Positions 34,163 to 44,284 of a stretch of DNA of 64,000 nt are shown piece by piece. The stretch spans positions 65,197,803 through 65,261,802 of the forward strand of contig NC_092860.1 of NCBI RefSeq assembly GCF_032062135.1, in the 5' to 3' direction. The translations under genes and the position numbers were made by a program. This stretch comes from Pyxicephalus adspersus. Lineage: Eukaryota > Chordata > Amphibia > Anura > Pyxicephalidae. The notes beneath the pieces were generated by a model that saw only the letters and a program-made list of their open reading frames with translations, did not search any database and was not told where the DNA came from. The stretch's first letter is position 1, and each line of letters opens with the position of its first letter.

Positions 34163-36060
34163 ATGAGGAGAGCATCAAATAAGGGACGTGGCCCTGGTCT
34201 TGGTGCTGCTGGTGTTGGTGGAGCTCCGGTTTCAGGAAGAGGACATAGTCGATCCGTGCCAGCTACTGGCCCAAATGAAACACCTTTCTCAGGTGCACAT
34301 AGGCGACAGAACGTTCAGCGTTATTTTGTAGGCCCGAATACCGATGTACGAATGGTGGAGCCACAACAAGTGGAGGCGGTAGTAGATTGGGTGGCTGACA
34401 GTGCCTCCAGTTCCCTCACATTGTCTCCCACCTGGTCCCCTGCTGAAAGCGCAGAGTTGGCACCTGCAGCCCATGGGCATCTGTCTTTCACCTCACCCCC
34501 TTGTAAATCAGCCAAGCAGTCTGAGCCCCAAGTCATGCAGCAGTCTCTTATGCTTTTTGATGACTCTGCTGGCAGGGTTTCGGTGGGCCGTCCACATAGC
34601 CCTGCCCCAGAAGTGGAAGAGATTAAGTGTACCAATGCCCAACCACTTATGTTTCAGGATGTGGACATTGGAGGACCACCGCAGCACGTCTCTGATGATG
34701 ACGAAACACAGGTGCCAACTGCTGCGGCTTTCTGCGGAGTGCAGACCGGCAAGTGACGTGTGCAGTTCAGTGGAAGAGGTGGTGGTCACACAGTGCCAGC
34801 CACACAGCAAAAGAGGGAGCACTGTGCAAAAGCTGAGTGGCCGTCCCCTAGCCAGTACACCTGCTACTGCCCACCGCACCCAGGGACTGAGCACACCAAA
34901 GCCAGCTCCAAGGAGTCCCCTGGCGTGGCAGTTCTTCAGACAATGTGCTGACGACAAGACGCGAGTGGTTTGCACTGAAGCGAGGCATAAATGTTCCATA
35001 CTTGAGCACCACCTGCATGACCAGGCATCTAAATGCAAAGCACGAGCTGCAGTGGAGTAAACACCTCAAAAACCACAAAAGATCTCAGGCTCCTCCTGCT
35101 CCCTCTTCTGCTGCAGTCTCAGCCTCCTCCTCCCCCTCTGGAGTGACAGTGGCACCTGCCACCCCGCAAACAGAGGATGTGGCAGCAACCCCACCTCCTC
35201 CGTCACCGTCACCAAGCATCTCCACACTGTCCCATGGAAGCGTTCATCTGTCCATCTCCCAAACCCTGGAGAGAAAGAGGAAGTACCCCCCTACCCACCC
35301 CCCGATCCCTGGCCCTGAATGTCAGCATTTCAAAATTCCTGGCCTATGAAATGCTGTCATTCTGTCTGGTGGAGACGGGGACTTTTAAAAACCTTATGGC
35401 GGTGGCTGTCCCACAGTACGTGGTTCCCAGCTGCCACTACTTTTCCAGGCGAGCCATCGCTGCCCTGCACAACCAAGTGACGGACAAAATTAGGTGTGCA
35501 CTACAAGGACTTGGCCTTTATGCCTTGGAGGTGCTGGAGGAGGAAGAAGTTGCCATCCTTTTATTCCGTCACTGGAGCGTGATCGGAAGATGCGCGAGTA
35601 CAAGCGCACACTGGTAGACGCGCTGCTGATGGGATTCCCACCTGACAGCGAGGGCTCAGTGGAAGCACAAGACGAAGGCAGAGGAGGAGGAAGAAGTTAC
35701 CAATGCAGCTGGGGCACCGCCAGCACCTCAAAAGGGAGGGTTAGCATGGGCGAAATGTGGAAAAGTTTTGTCAGCACGCCACAACAACCAGCACCACCAG
35801 CTGATACGGAACGTCTTAGAAGGAGGCAGCATTTCAGGAACATGGTGGAACAGTACGTGTGCACACGCCTACACGTACTGACTGATGGGTCTGCCCCATT
35901 CAACTTCTGGGTCTCCAAATTGGCCACATGGCCTGAGGTTGGCCTGCGGCCAGTGTATTGTCCGAACGTGTGTTTAGCACGGCAGGGGGGGTAATCGCAG
36001 ACAAGCGCAGCCGCTTGTGGACAAGCACAGCCAATGTGGACAAGCTCACGTTCAATAAAA
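34163..36060 (+). pseudogene. hAT transposase (BED finger, hATC), decayed
   Basis: The start is MRRASNKGRGPGLG with a Gly/Arg-rich head. In shifted frames follow a BED-finger relic (TTCMTRHLNAKHELQWSKHL, about 35000-35070), a Pro/Ser linker, and ISKFLAYEMLSFCLVETGTF with FKNLM, the start of the RNase H-like region. The C-terminal dimerisation segment (PFNFWVSKLATWPE) lies near 35900. The core between about 35570 and 35600 is deleted, so the catalytic residues cannot be present. Frame changes occur near 34750, 35350 and 35990. Intact members cut and paste the element. Confidence 0.8.
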
Positions 36061-36655
36061 TGAACCAGGCATAAATTCCACAGGACTTGTCCGTACCTTG
36101 TGCTGAATAGACAAGTATACCGGCCGCACCCAGCCATTGTTATACTCCAGTTCACTTTCTCTTTGCATTCTCTTTTCTATTTCCCAATGTCTTGGGGTCT
36201 TCCCAAATTTATAAAAATAAAAAAAAAATAAAGGAAAAAAATAAAAAAACAACAAAAACAGTGTTGGCTACCTCCTCCACCACCGCTTCTACCTACACCA
36301 CAACATTCAGCGCCTCCTCAACCTCCTACTCCACATTGACCTCTCCCTCCTAGTATATTATTTTTTAATTTTTTTCTATTCTATGTTATTTTATGTAATT
36401 TCCCTAGCCACATTTGTTTGCAGGGCACTTGTCCTGCTCTTACCTCCATTTTGCTTCCTTTTGCAGCCCTCTAGCTCTTACTATGACAATTTTACAGGCA
36501 TTTTAGTGCCGCAAAGTCGGGGTCCCCATAGACGTCAATAGGGTTGGGGTTCATGGTCAATTTCAGGTCAAGTTTGTAACCCGAACTTTGAGCTGAAATT
36601 CATCCGAACCTGGCGAACCCAAACTTCCAGGTGTTCGCTCATCCCTATTTGCCAT

Positions 36656-37456
36656 TCTTATTTTCTTTCCTTTTTTAGATGATGGCTTACTTCACACTCC
36701 TATTCTGCATACTTCTGAACAAATTCTGCAACTATGCCCATGTTATGCTAATTACATATACAATGCTAATTGTTGGTTAACAATAGACCTGTATCTAGCT
36801 TGCTATAGACAAATGAGAAGGTAACACCAAAGATACACACACATAACTACACAGCTAATCCAACATTTAAACGTGGACAATTGACTTCCAACCCTCACAC
36901 ACTGATTCTCACTTGAATCACAGATCCAAGCCAGAGGGATCTCCTATTGGACAGAAAGGCTATATTCTTTCCCTGTGAGTAAAATATAACTATCTAACCC
37001 ACAGTTTTTCCTCAAAGATGTCTGGTTTTATCTGGTTTTATATCTACGGTGTATATCAGTTACCAAAAGATGATCAGTCCTTTACCTTGTCGGCTACACT
37101 GAACAGCTAAACAGCTAAAAATATAGCAAGCATCCGCAGCACAAATACATATACCAGCCAAAAATAAGGATCACCAGATAAACGCGTCCGCTCACTGATG
37201 AAGTATTTCACAGGATCTTCTGTACCACTAACGTCTGGAGTTTTAGCTTACAAACCAGCACAAACCTTGTCCTTAGCAGAGAGGTGTATTCAGATCTGTG
37301 CCCCTTGTCAAGGTGTGGTTCTCGGGGATGTAAGAGAAAACCGGTTGGAAATTTCTACGCTCCTGCTTCTGGAAAATAAGTTCCAAGCAGAAGTGTTTAC
37401 GCTTCTGCTTCTGGGGTGCCAATAATGAAGGAAACATTTCCTGGGGTTCCAATAAT
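36656..37456 (-). other. Leader region of the LTR element
   Basis: It lies between the right LTR and the hAT insertion. No open frame is recognised. Next to the LTR edge the minus strand reads TTATTGGAACCCCAGG, and a similar TTATTGGCACCCCAGAAG lies about 30 bp further. A TGG right after the LTR would be the place of a primer binding site, but I cannot match a tRNA. Confidence 0.4.
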
Positions 37457-38215
37457 GAAAGAAAAATTTCTTGTTTCCCTTATGTTATCCCCAGTAAAGC
37501 AGTATCTTCACTAAATATCTTAGCTTAATATTCACACAGATCTTAAACAAGATATTTACTAACAGAGAAAAGAATTAACAAATAATCAACAATTATTCCA
37601 AATAGGCTAAATAATGATCATATAGACAAAGTAAAATGATACATTATGCAAAGAGTCTGTCCTGTGTATCCTGCACCTTGACTGGGTTCCAAGAAGAATG
37701 GAGAGAAAAGAATAAGAGAGAGGCAATAGGAGATGTCAGAGGTATATGAGGTATAAAAGGTATAAGAGGTAAATAACATAAAGGAGAACAATTTGTGGCT
37801 GTTGTCCCTGCTTATGCATCTCCAGGACCCTTGGCCACATTCAGCCACACCCATGCATCCACCCCTTACTCGGGTGTCCTCCCACTTCCGGAAATACACT
37901 GCTCACAGGTGCCTGCTGGTATTCTCCAGTAGATGTCACTGTTGCACTGGGAGAAAGTCCTCTGACTCTGCTGACCAGCTAGATCCAGGCTCCTTTGGGT
38001 GTCATCAGATAACAGCGATGCTTACACACCTGGCAGAATATTTGGAGAAGTAGATTTCTCAATGCACACCCCCCATACCCAACAACTGGTATGGTATGTC
38101 ATTCCTGCTCACTGAGATGTTATGTCTTTTGGGTTCAGACCTCCAGCTGGAATCATCTTGCTAGTTTTGTTCTCAGAGGCATTTCAGAGCCAATCCTCAT
38201 CAAGGTCCACCAACA
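37457..38215 (-). mobile_element. LTR, longer copy (right LTR)
   Basis: TGAAAGAAAAATTTC at the left and GGTCCACCAACA at the right give TG...CA ends. Shared blocks with 25482-25821 occur in the same order and orientation. The additional interior (about 37610-37905 and 37945-38065) was lost from the other copy. Confidence 0.75.
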
Positions 38216-38516
38216 AACATAGTTACATAGTAAAACATAGTAAACAGCCAAAAACAAAATGGACACCTGGGTTTTTTTTTATAGGCAATAGTGCTAATTG
38301 TATACAGTTATAACACTCAGAGATTACATATTCATAGTGGTGAAAAATCAAATGTACATGCTAACATGAATTTAGATGGCGGAGAGTGGGAAACTTGCCA
38401 TCCTATTTGTACTAGACAAAGGTAACCTACGTCATGAATGTAGAAAGTTCAGTATATCAACTGCAAACACGTGAACAGTGTGGTAGTGAGGTGACACGTA
38501 GCCGGAGAAAGTCAAA
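38216..38516. other. Short CR1 tail relic and unassigned DNA
   Basis: An inverted CR1-type tail fragment (38217-38240) is followed by about 270 bp with nothing recognised. Confidence 0.45.
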
Positions 38517-38556
38517 CCCAGTGTGTTTCGCCTGAACGAGGGCTTCTTCAGGGGTA
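38517..38556 (-). ncRNA. Hammerhead-like ribozyme motif, copy D
   Basis: On the minus strand ACCC-CUGAAGAA-GCC-CUCGUUCA-GGC-GAAA-CACACU-GGGU. The core CUGAAGA and GAAA are intact, helix II pairs and helix I keeps 4 bp. The cleavage-site triplet expected as GUC reads ACU, so it is probably inactive. The 200 bp upstream on the + strand side include an AATATTGTGATT/AATCACAATATT palindrome at 38727-38757. Confidence 0.5.
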
Positions 38557-38856
38557 GTTGTCCGTCTGATAAAGTAGTTGTAAATATGACAACAAGTCCA
38601 AATATGCAAAATATAAATACATAAAAGTATATTAAAGCAATGGTGCAATATAAAGGTGTACAAGTTATATGAGGTCAATGATTCAAATTACCCGAAATTA
38701 TAGTATATGTACAAATTGAATGCAAATATTGTGATTTTAATGTGATCAATCACAATATTGGTAGGGAAGTAATCATGATAGTGAGGGAGAGAAAAAGATA
38801 AAATACAAATTTTATTATATATTCTACCTTATCCCCCTTATATCTCCTTTCCTTTT

Positions 38857-40340
38857 TTTTTTTTTTGTGGAGCGCCAGGTCTGAAGGAGATGTGTTCAAA
38901 TTCCGTGGTTGTTAATTGGTTGTTTTATAGTTTTTAGATTATCATATGGCGGGACTGGTGAAGAGATGTACTTATTATTTTTTGATGATATTTCAAGGGT
39001 CATGTACAGGCTTAAGGACTTGAGAGTCTAGATTATCCAAATTTTTCATTGGTGGTCTAATATCAGGAGCTCTTCTGAAAAAGCAGTAAGGGTTAAACAG
39101 AAGTAAGATGTGTAGGGGAAGAAGGTGATAGGAAAAAAGAAAGTCAGAAAGATAACTTTTTATCCTTTCAGTGGAGAATTTGTCTTGTTTTCAGCACCAT
39201 GAAGAAACAAGTTCGATGAGAAATCAGAGGTAATGTTTCAAGGGGTAGGATGTGATGGTCTGGAAACATGGGGGGGTGTCCATATAGGATTTCTTCTCTG
39301 GGGGTGGAGTACTTGGAGATTGTTGAGATGATATTTGAAGATCCAAAGAGTTGAGAAGATGAGAGGCCTCCTCAGGTGTGCGTGCGGAGAATTGCTTTCC
39401 TTGATATGAAAAAAGTCAACAGAAAGAAAATCCCTGTGTTTATAAGGGATGATGAAGGGTGATAAATGAGAATGTCTAAGTTTGGTTTCATTGCCTTTTT
39501 TTTGAGATGGTGGTAGGAGATAAGTCAGTAAATATCTGATATTCGTTACCCTGAAATATGAGTGGATGACAGGAGCTTTTGTCTCCAGTTGCCTGAAGAA
39601 GCCTTTCTTTGGAGCAGTAGTATAGCAGTTTAACTAAAATGTCTCTGGGAGGACCCCTAGGAGAACGTTGCCTTTGAACTCTATGAATACGTTCGATTTC
39701 TAAGCGCTCAGTGGGAATATTTGGAGCCAGTTCTTGAAATAGGGCCATGACTGTTGCCTGTAAGTCAGTTATATGTTCTGGGATACCTCGTATTTGAAGG
39801 TTCATTCTTCTGGATCTATTTTCTAGATCTTTAAGTTTGGATAGTAAAGAGGAGTTTTCCTCACGAAGAGATTCCAGTTCTTTGTTGTGTGATTCCTATG
39901 AACTTTCTATGTCATCGTATCGGTCTTCAAGAATGGCTGTTTGTTGGCCTAGTTCTCTTAGACTGTTAGTTAATTTGTTTAGATGTCACCTGTAATGCTT
40001 TTGTCAACATGGAGTCAATTTTAGATAGTAAGTCTGAAGAAAAAGCTGAAGATAGGCTGGGTTCTGCTTCTGAATCATCGTGTTTTTCGAATGGGTTGTG
40101 AGGTGAACAGGAACGTTCTCTGGTGATAGATGCCAAAAGAAGCTCGTGTATTGGCTTATTGCGTCCTGGAGGTTGCGGCGTTTCTATAGATATAGGTTAC
40201 CGTTAGTGCCCGAAATATGTAAAATAAGTTTGGTGAAAAGAAGTCAGTATCTGTTCTATAGGCAGATAAATACCCAGCAGAGCTGCAGGGCTAAGCTAAT
40301 AGCTCTCTGCCATCAGCCGCTGGCGCCCTCTCAGCGAACT
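38857..40340 (-). mobile_element. ORF1-only L1 copy with poly(A) tail
   Basis: The minus-strand 5' end is at a GC-rich segment (CTGAGAGGGCGCCAG) near 40321-40340. The 3' end is a poly-A run of 14-15 (poly-T at about 38857-38871). Total length is about 1.48 kb. Only ORF1 and about 400 bp of 3' sequence fit inside, and no ORF2 motif is seen. It separates ribozyme copies D and E. No clear target duplication was found. Confidence 0.65.
39180..40080 (-). pseudogene. L1 ORF1 remnant
   Basis: Minus-strand order: a coiled coil (LTNSLRELGQQTAILEDRYD, then NKELESLREENSSLLSKLKD, with one stop), the ENRSRRMNLQIRGIPEHI junction into the RRM-like domain, ERLEIERIHRVQRQRSPRGP, and then RDILVKLLYYCSKERLLQAT. 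Stops and shifts follow near 39480. The C-terminal domain reads YQGKQFSARTPEEASHLLNS near 39370. It is the same domain plan as the ORF1 at 13.9-14.95 kb but clearly a different family. Confidence 0.8.
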
Positions 40341-40647
40341 ACATATTTTTTTTAACACATTAACATATTTAAAATAGTATCAAGTAAAAACATGACTTCT
40401 CAAGTAGTACATACAATGGGATTAGGAGTGAAGCAAGTAACTAAAAGCATGTAGACAGAATATGCATGGAATATACTGGTAGGGCTAAAAACAGTACATA
40501 TAAGCAGATGGTCCATGTTTACTTCAGGAAATAGTAACAATCCAACAAATAAATAAAGACAAAGAAAAAAGACAGGGTATTCAAAGTGCAGCATGTTATG
40601 GTACATGTTATGATTGAACAAGGTATGGAAAAAAGGTAAATGTTGTG
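40341..40647. other. AT-rich DNA, nothing recognised
   Basis: It probably belongs to the repeat carrying ribozyme copy E. No frame and no inverted arm was identified. Confidence 0.4.
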
Positions 40648-40690
40648 TCCTGACACGTTTCGCCTATACTGGCTTCCTCAGGGACTTGTG
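40648..40690 (-). ncRNA. Hammerhead-like ribozyme motif, copy E
   Basis: On the minus strand GUCC-CUGAGGAA-GCC-AGUAUA-GGC-GAAA-CGUGUC-A-GGAC. CUGAGGA, GAAA and GUC are all present, so this copy keeps the most canonical catalytic residues. Helix I is GUCC/GGAC with one unpaired A. The helix III segment CGUG is minimal, as in the other copies. Confidence 0.55.
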
Positions 40691-40837
40691 GACACTAGAG
40701 AGAAACTGCATACAGAAAATTATTTATATTTTTGACTAAGTACATGTGCAAAATAAATATTTCACAATACTGGAAAATAGTGGTATTGTAGCAGGTTTGA
40801 TAAACATTTTTGATATTTTTACTATACAATATAATTT

Positions 40838-40840
<3 letters not shown>

Positions 40841-40880
<40 letters not shown>
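40841..40880. repeat. (TA)n microsatellite
   Basis: About 20 uninterrupted TA units, flanked by inverted ACTATACAATATAA/TTGTATAGT sequence. Confidence 0.95.
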
Positions 40881-40884
<4 letters not shown>

Positions 40885-40902
40885 ATAGTGTTTATAGGGG
40901 CA

Positions 40903-41104
40903 GCACAGTGGCCTTTAAAGCGGTGGGTCCCAAGTTCGAATCTTTGCCAGGACACTATCTGCATGGAGTTTGCAGGCTCTCCCCGTGTTTGCGTGGGTTT
41001 CCTCTAGGTACTCCAGTTTCCTCCAACATTCCAAAAACATGCGGTTAGGTTAATTGACTTCCCCTCAAAATTGACCTTAGACTGTAATAAAGACATATGA
41101 CCAT
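40903..41104 (+). mobile_element. tRNA-headed SINE with conserved central domain, 3' truncated
   Basis: GGGCAGCACAGTGGC is the head, and AAGTTCGAATC (40933-40942) is a B-box for RNA polymerase III. The central text GAGTTTGCAGGCTCTCCCCG, CGTGGGTTTCCTC and CAAAAACATGCGGTTAGG is the conserved core of a SINE family known in fish and frogs. It breaks at GACCATGGTAGGG into LTR sequence. Confidence 0.8.
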
Positions 41105-41194
41105 GGTAGGGCCTCGCCTTGGCCCTTCTTAGGGCTCACACCACCTCCATACAAGCCGCAGCGCCCCTAGTGGTCATGTCTCTCCCTGCATGAC
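41105..41194 (-). mobile_element. LTR fragment of the 4478-type family
   Basis: The reverse complement begins TGTCATGCAGGGAGAGACAT and continues GACCACTAGGGG, GGAGGTGGTGTGAGCCC and AAGAAGGGCCAAGGCG. This matches the first 85 bp of the solo LTR at 4478. Confidence 0.8.
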
Positions 41195-41956
41195 AAATGC
41201 TTTGGTGCAACTATTCAGTGCTATTTCCTGTGTCCATATTTCCTGTAACTGTTTTGGGGGAATCTTCCCTAATTAAGGTCCAGGATTTATTTTCCAGAGA
41301 ATTTTGCTTCGAAGAACATTTCTTGTCCCTGAAAACATCATAAGTTTTAATTAGGTTATCAGGTTTTCTGCATTCTTAGGGTTTTCTTTAAAATGTATTC
41401 TAGTATTTACTGTCCAAACGTGTTGTAATGGCTGTCCAAAGTCTACTGTAGTAGCAACAACTACAGATTTAGTTTGGGACAGGTGCTCACTTTTATTCGA
41501 GAGAGATGTTTCACATTCTTCAATTATTTTATTTATGATACTGACAAGGGGCATTTTTTTTAATTTTGTTAATAATAAGAGTGCCATTGGCAATGTTAAA
41601 GACTAGTAACTTTTATTTCTCAAGGCAACTTTCAAAATGTTTGAATTTTTAATATATTTATTAGATCTGTAGTCGGGCCAGATGTATTCCCTTTGTGAAA
41701 GAATTGCCTTTAATATCTCTCCTTTTAATTACATGCTAAAGTGCCTAAGCTTATGTTATTTATATGTAAGGGAAGTCCTAATAACTCCCAGCACTCTCTT
41801 GGTCTTTGGATCAAGTGAAGCATCTTTACTAGAAAAGTATGTTTTTTACATTCAGCCCTTCAAAGATGGATGGAAAACCAACATAATGAGTAATGTGAAG
41901 CTATATACTAGAGAAACTGATCCAAAATTGATTCCAGACTCCAGGATGATATTTTA
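41195..41956. other. Unassigned DNA
   Basis: No recognised coding or repeat signal. The gypsy relic begins at its right edge. Confidence 0.4.
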
Positions 41957-42960
41957 GATTAGCTTTTTACGAAAAAACTTGGAATCCAGAATTTGATGGA
42001 CTTCATATTCCTGAGAAGAATCAGGTGAAGGAGTAGCTAGTGGAGAGGGACGAAAAAAGCGGTTCAGGACAAACGGTTTAAGCAGAGACACATGGAAGGC
42101 ATTGGGCAGCTTGAGAGGGAAGACGCAACTTGTAGCAAACTGGGTTAACCTTGGCAGAAATGGCATAAGGTCCGATGAACTGTGGAGCAAACTTCAGGGA
42201 AGGCACCTTGCAATGAATGTTCCTTGTAGAGAACCAGACTTTAATTCCAGGTTGGAGAAAAGGCGCCTTACGATGACGTCGATCAGCAAACTTTTTGTGC
42301 CTGAGAGCTGCGTGTTCCAGATGCTCACAAGTAGAAGCCCAGATGTGGTTAAAGTCTCTCTGCAGGGCACTGAGTGCAGGTATTTCAGCAGAGCAGGGTA
42401 TAGGAGATGGAAGGTGAGGCTGTTTAGACAATGTAGAAAGGGGATGCTTTGGTGCTGGTGCTGACATGGTTGTTGTGGACGAACTCGGCTCTTGGTTGCA
42501 GTGCTACCCAGTCATCGTGGTGGACAGAGACAGGGGCTTGGAAATATTTTTGATGGCTTACTTCAGGGCTTGATTTAACTCTTTCTGTCTGCCCATTGGT
42601 CTGCGGATGATAGGCTGAGGAGAAGTCCGCAGAGATGTCCATGGATCTGCAAAACCTTTCCAAAGCGAGAGGTAAATTGCACCCCACGATCAGACACTAT
42701 ATGCGTGGGCATACTCTAAAGCCTAAAAATTTCACGAATGAAGACTGGCACCAACGCAGCTGCAGAAGGTAAAGCTGGAAGGGGTACAAAATAGAAAAGC
42801 AATCCACAACCACCCAAATGACTGTACAGCCATCCAGGGGTGGAAGATCTGTAATAAAATCCATAGACAGATGACACCAAGGCTTCTTAGGAATGGGCAG
42901 AGGAAGAAGCAGTCCTGCTGGGGCACAAGTAGACAACTTGGTTTAAGCACATACAGCACA
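41957..42960 (-). pseudogene. Ty3/gypsy chromovirus pol relic (integrase and chromodomain)
   Basis: Minus-strand order in several frames: [14 protein letters not shown] (first catalytic Asp), [17 protein letters not shown] near 42690 (second Asp), and DFSSAYHPQTNGQTERV (third acidic residue region). The linker HKKFADRRHRKAPFLQPGIK follows, then KFAPQFIGPYAISAKVNPVC and FHVSLLKPFV. The start of a chromodomain, EYEVHQILDSKFFRK, is cut off at 41957. This is the pattern of vertebrate chromoviral integrases. RT and gag are not found. The integrase would join element DNA to the host genome, but this copy is dead. Confidence 0.88.
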
Positions 42961-43834
42961 GGCGTGGTTTCTGAATCCTGTGGATCGAAGGAGCGGGGGA
43001 GAGAGTGTCAGCTTAGGAGTTAGCGGAACCAGGTTTAAAGGCAAATAATGACAGCATTGTCAGTATTCGGACAGGTGAAGCAATAGCTAGAAAGCACACA
43101 TGATAAGAAAGACATCCATTCTTCACCCAATAGAAGGCTTACTTGATACAGTTTCAGATAAAGCACAAAAGCCAGCTGGGCTTTAGTCACATTGTTAGAA
43201 TGCAGCACATATACAGCAATAAGCATCTCCCTCCTGAAAGGCTCTATGCAGTTTAGGTAGTGGCTTTCTCACCCAACGGTGACTCCTCCATGGCTTGTAA
43301 CCTAATCGCAGAAACTGCCTTGAGTGCCGAGGTCACACGGAAAGGCATGGAAACCTTCTTGCAATGACAGGCATGAATCCAGGTGGGCTTACCACCAAAC
43401 TGATGTAGCAGTAGTCAACAAGACCTGAAAGGGGTTCCTTTTCCAGGGCTGCAGGGGCTTTGTAAGGTGTCTCATAGCAACTGCCTGTCTTCAGTACTGA
43501 AGTAGAATTAGGTGTCCTTAGCTCAATATATGGCATCAAAGAAAATAATATTTCAAAAAGGTGAATTTTTTTGGTGTGTGCCTGATAGGCAACTACGTTA
43601 GTCTATTAACCTCTGTATATTTTTTTAAAGTGACATTATACTGTACTTCATTAATAGCTTGTGGGGATCATGTTGGGAGTTATCAACATTCACTTATTGA
43701 ATGTAAACTTTATTAACTTCTTGAAAGGATATAAACTGTTGATATGTATTTAGCAACTGTCTTCATTGTTCTTCTTTAGTTTTCTAAAAAAATCACATCA
43801 CATCATTTTCCAACATTATTTTTATATTTGGTTC
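42961..43834. other. Unassigned DNA
   Basis: No recognisable frame, RNA gene or transposon end. Confidence 0.4.
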
Positions 43835-43925
43835 AATGGCTTAATGGTTAGCACTCTTGCCTTTGCAGCCCAGGGTTTTTGGTTAGATTCTCATCCAGGA
43901 AACTATCTGTACTATATAAACACAA
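43835..43925 (+). mobile_element. SINE head fragment
   Basis: GGTTCAATGGCTTAATGGTT, AGCACTCTTGCCTTTGCAGC and AGATTCTCATCCAGGAAACT form the tRNA-like head (A box TGGCTTAATGG) of the same SINE as at 40903. It stops after about 90 bp. Confidence 0.7.
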
Positions 43926-44284
43926 GTTAATAATAAAAAAGACTTTTTAAGACTCAAAACAGTTTAAAAAATAAACAGCAAAATACTCAATAGCTGAAAA
44001 CTTATTTCATGACCTCTCATAATTATTTTTCATATTTTAGGTAAATAATTTTACTAGGGTTACCTATAATATTATTATTATTATTATTATTAATAAACAG
44101 GATTTATATTGCGTCAACATATTAGGCAGCGCTGTAGAATAAATAGGGGTTGCAAATGACAGACTAATACAAACAGTGATACAGGAGGAGAGGACCCTGC
44201 CCCGAAGAGCTTACAATCTAGTACGAGGGGGAATTTACACACAATAGTATGGGAGATATGTAATGGTGGGAAGTAGTAATGGTT

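Larger units (their letters stand above)
33235..36647 (+). mobile_element. hAT transposon, 3.4 kb, 8-bp duplication TTTGCCAT
   Basis: TTTGCCAT lies at 33227-33234 and 36648-36655, exact. The ends are TAGTGTTGAGC and (inverted) TAGGGATGAGC, with AACCCGAACTT-type subterminal repeats. Inside, 33.7-34.15 kb carries five roughly 100-bp tandem units (TTAATCCGTCTGTTAGTTCG, then GTGGGTGAC), followed by a decayed transposase. It interrupts the gag-like relic. Confidence 0.92.
25482..38215 (-). mobile_element. Composite: LTR-bounded gag-type retroelement with nested insertions
   Basis: Two related LTRs in the same orientation enclose the region. Minus-strand order is leader (37456-36656), gag-like coding relic (33234-32370), and a small frame (26040-25829) before the left LTR. 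Nested inside are a hAT (33235-36647), a CR1 (27040-31957) and, in the CR1, a piggyBac (28058-29548). No reverse transcriptase, protease or integrase text on the minus strand was recognised. No matching 5-bp duplication was found outside the LTRs, so two independent copies instead of one provirus cannot be excluded. Confidence 0.5.

Noticed and set aside
36656..37456. tRNA primer binding site next to the right LTR
   Set aside because: TTATTGGAACCCCAGG starts suitably, but I could not match it to a tRNA 3' end and a near-duplicate lies 30 bp away; not listed as a feature.
40903..40960. A true tRNA gene
   Set aside because: Only a B box and a degraded head are present, followed by SINE core sequence; no cloverleaf.
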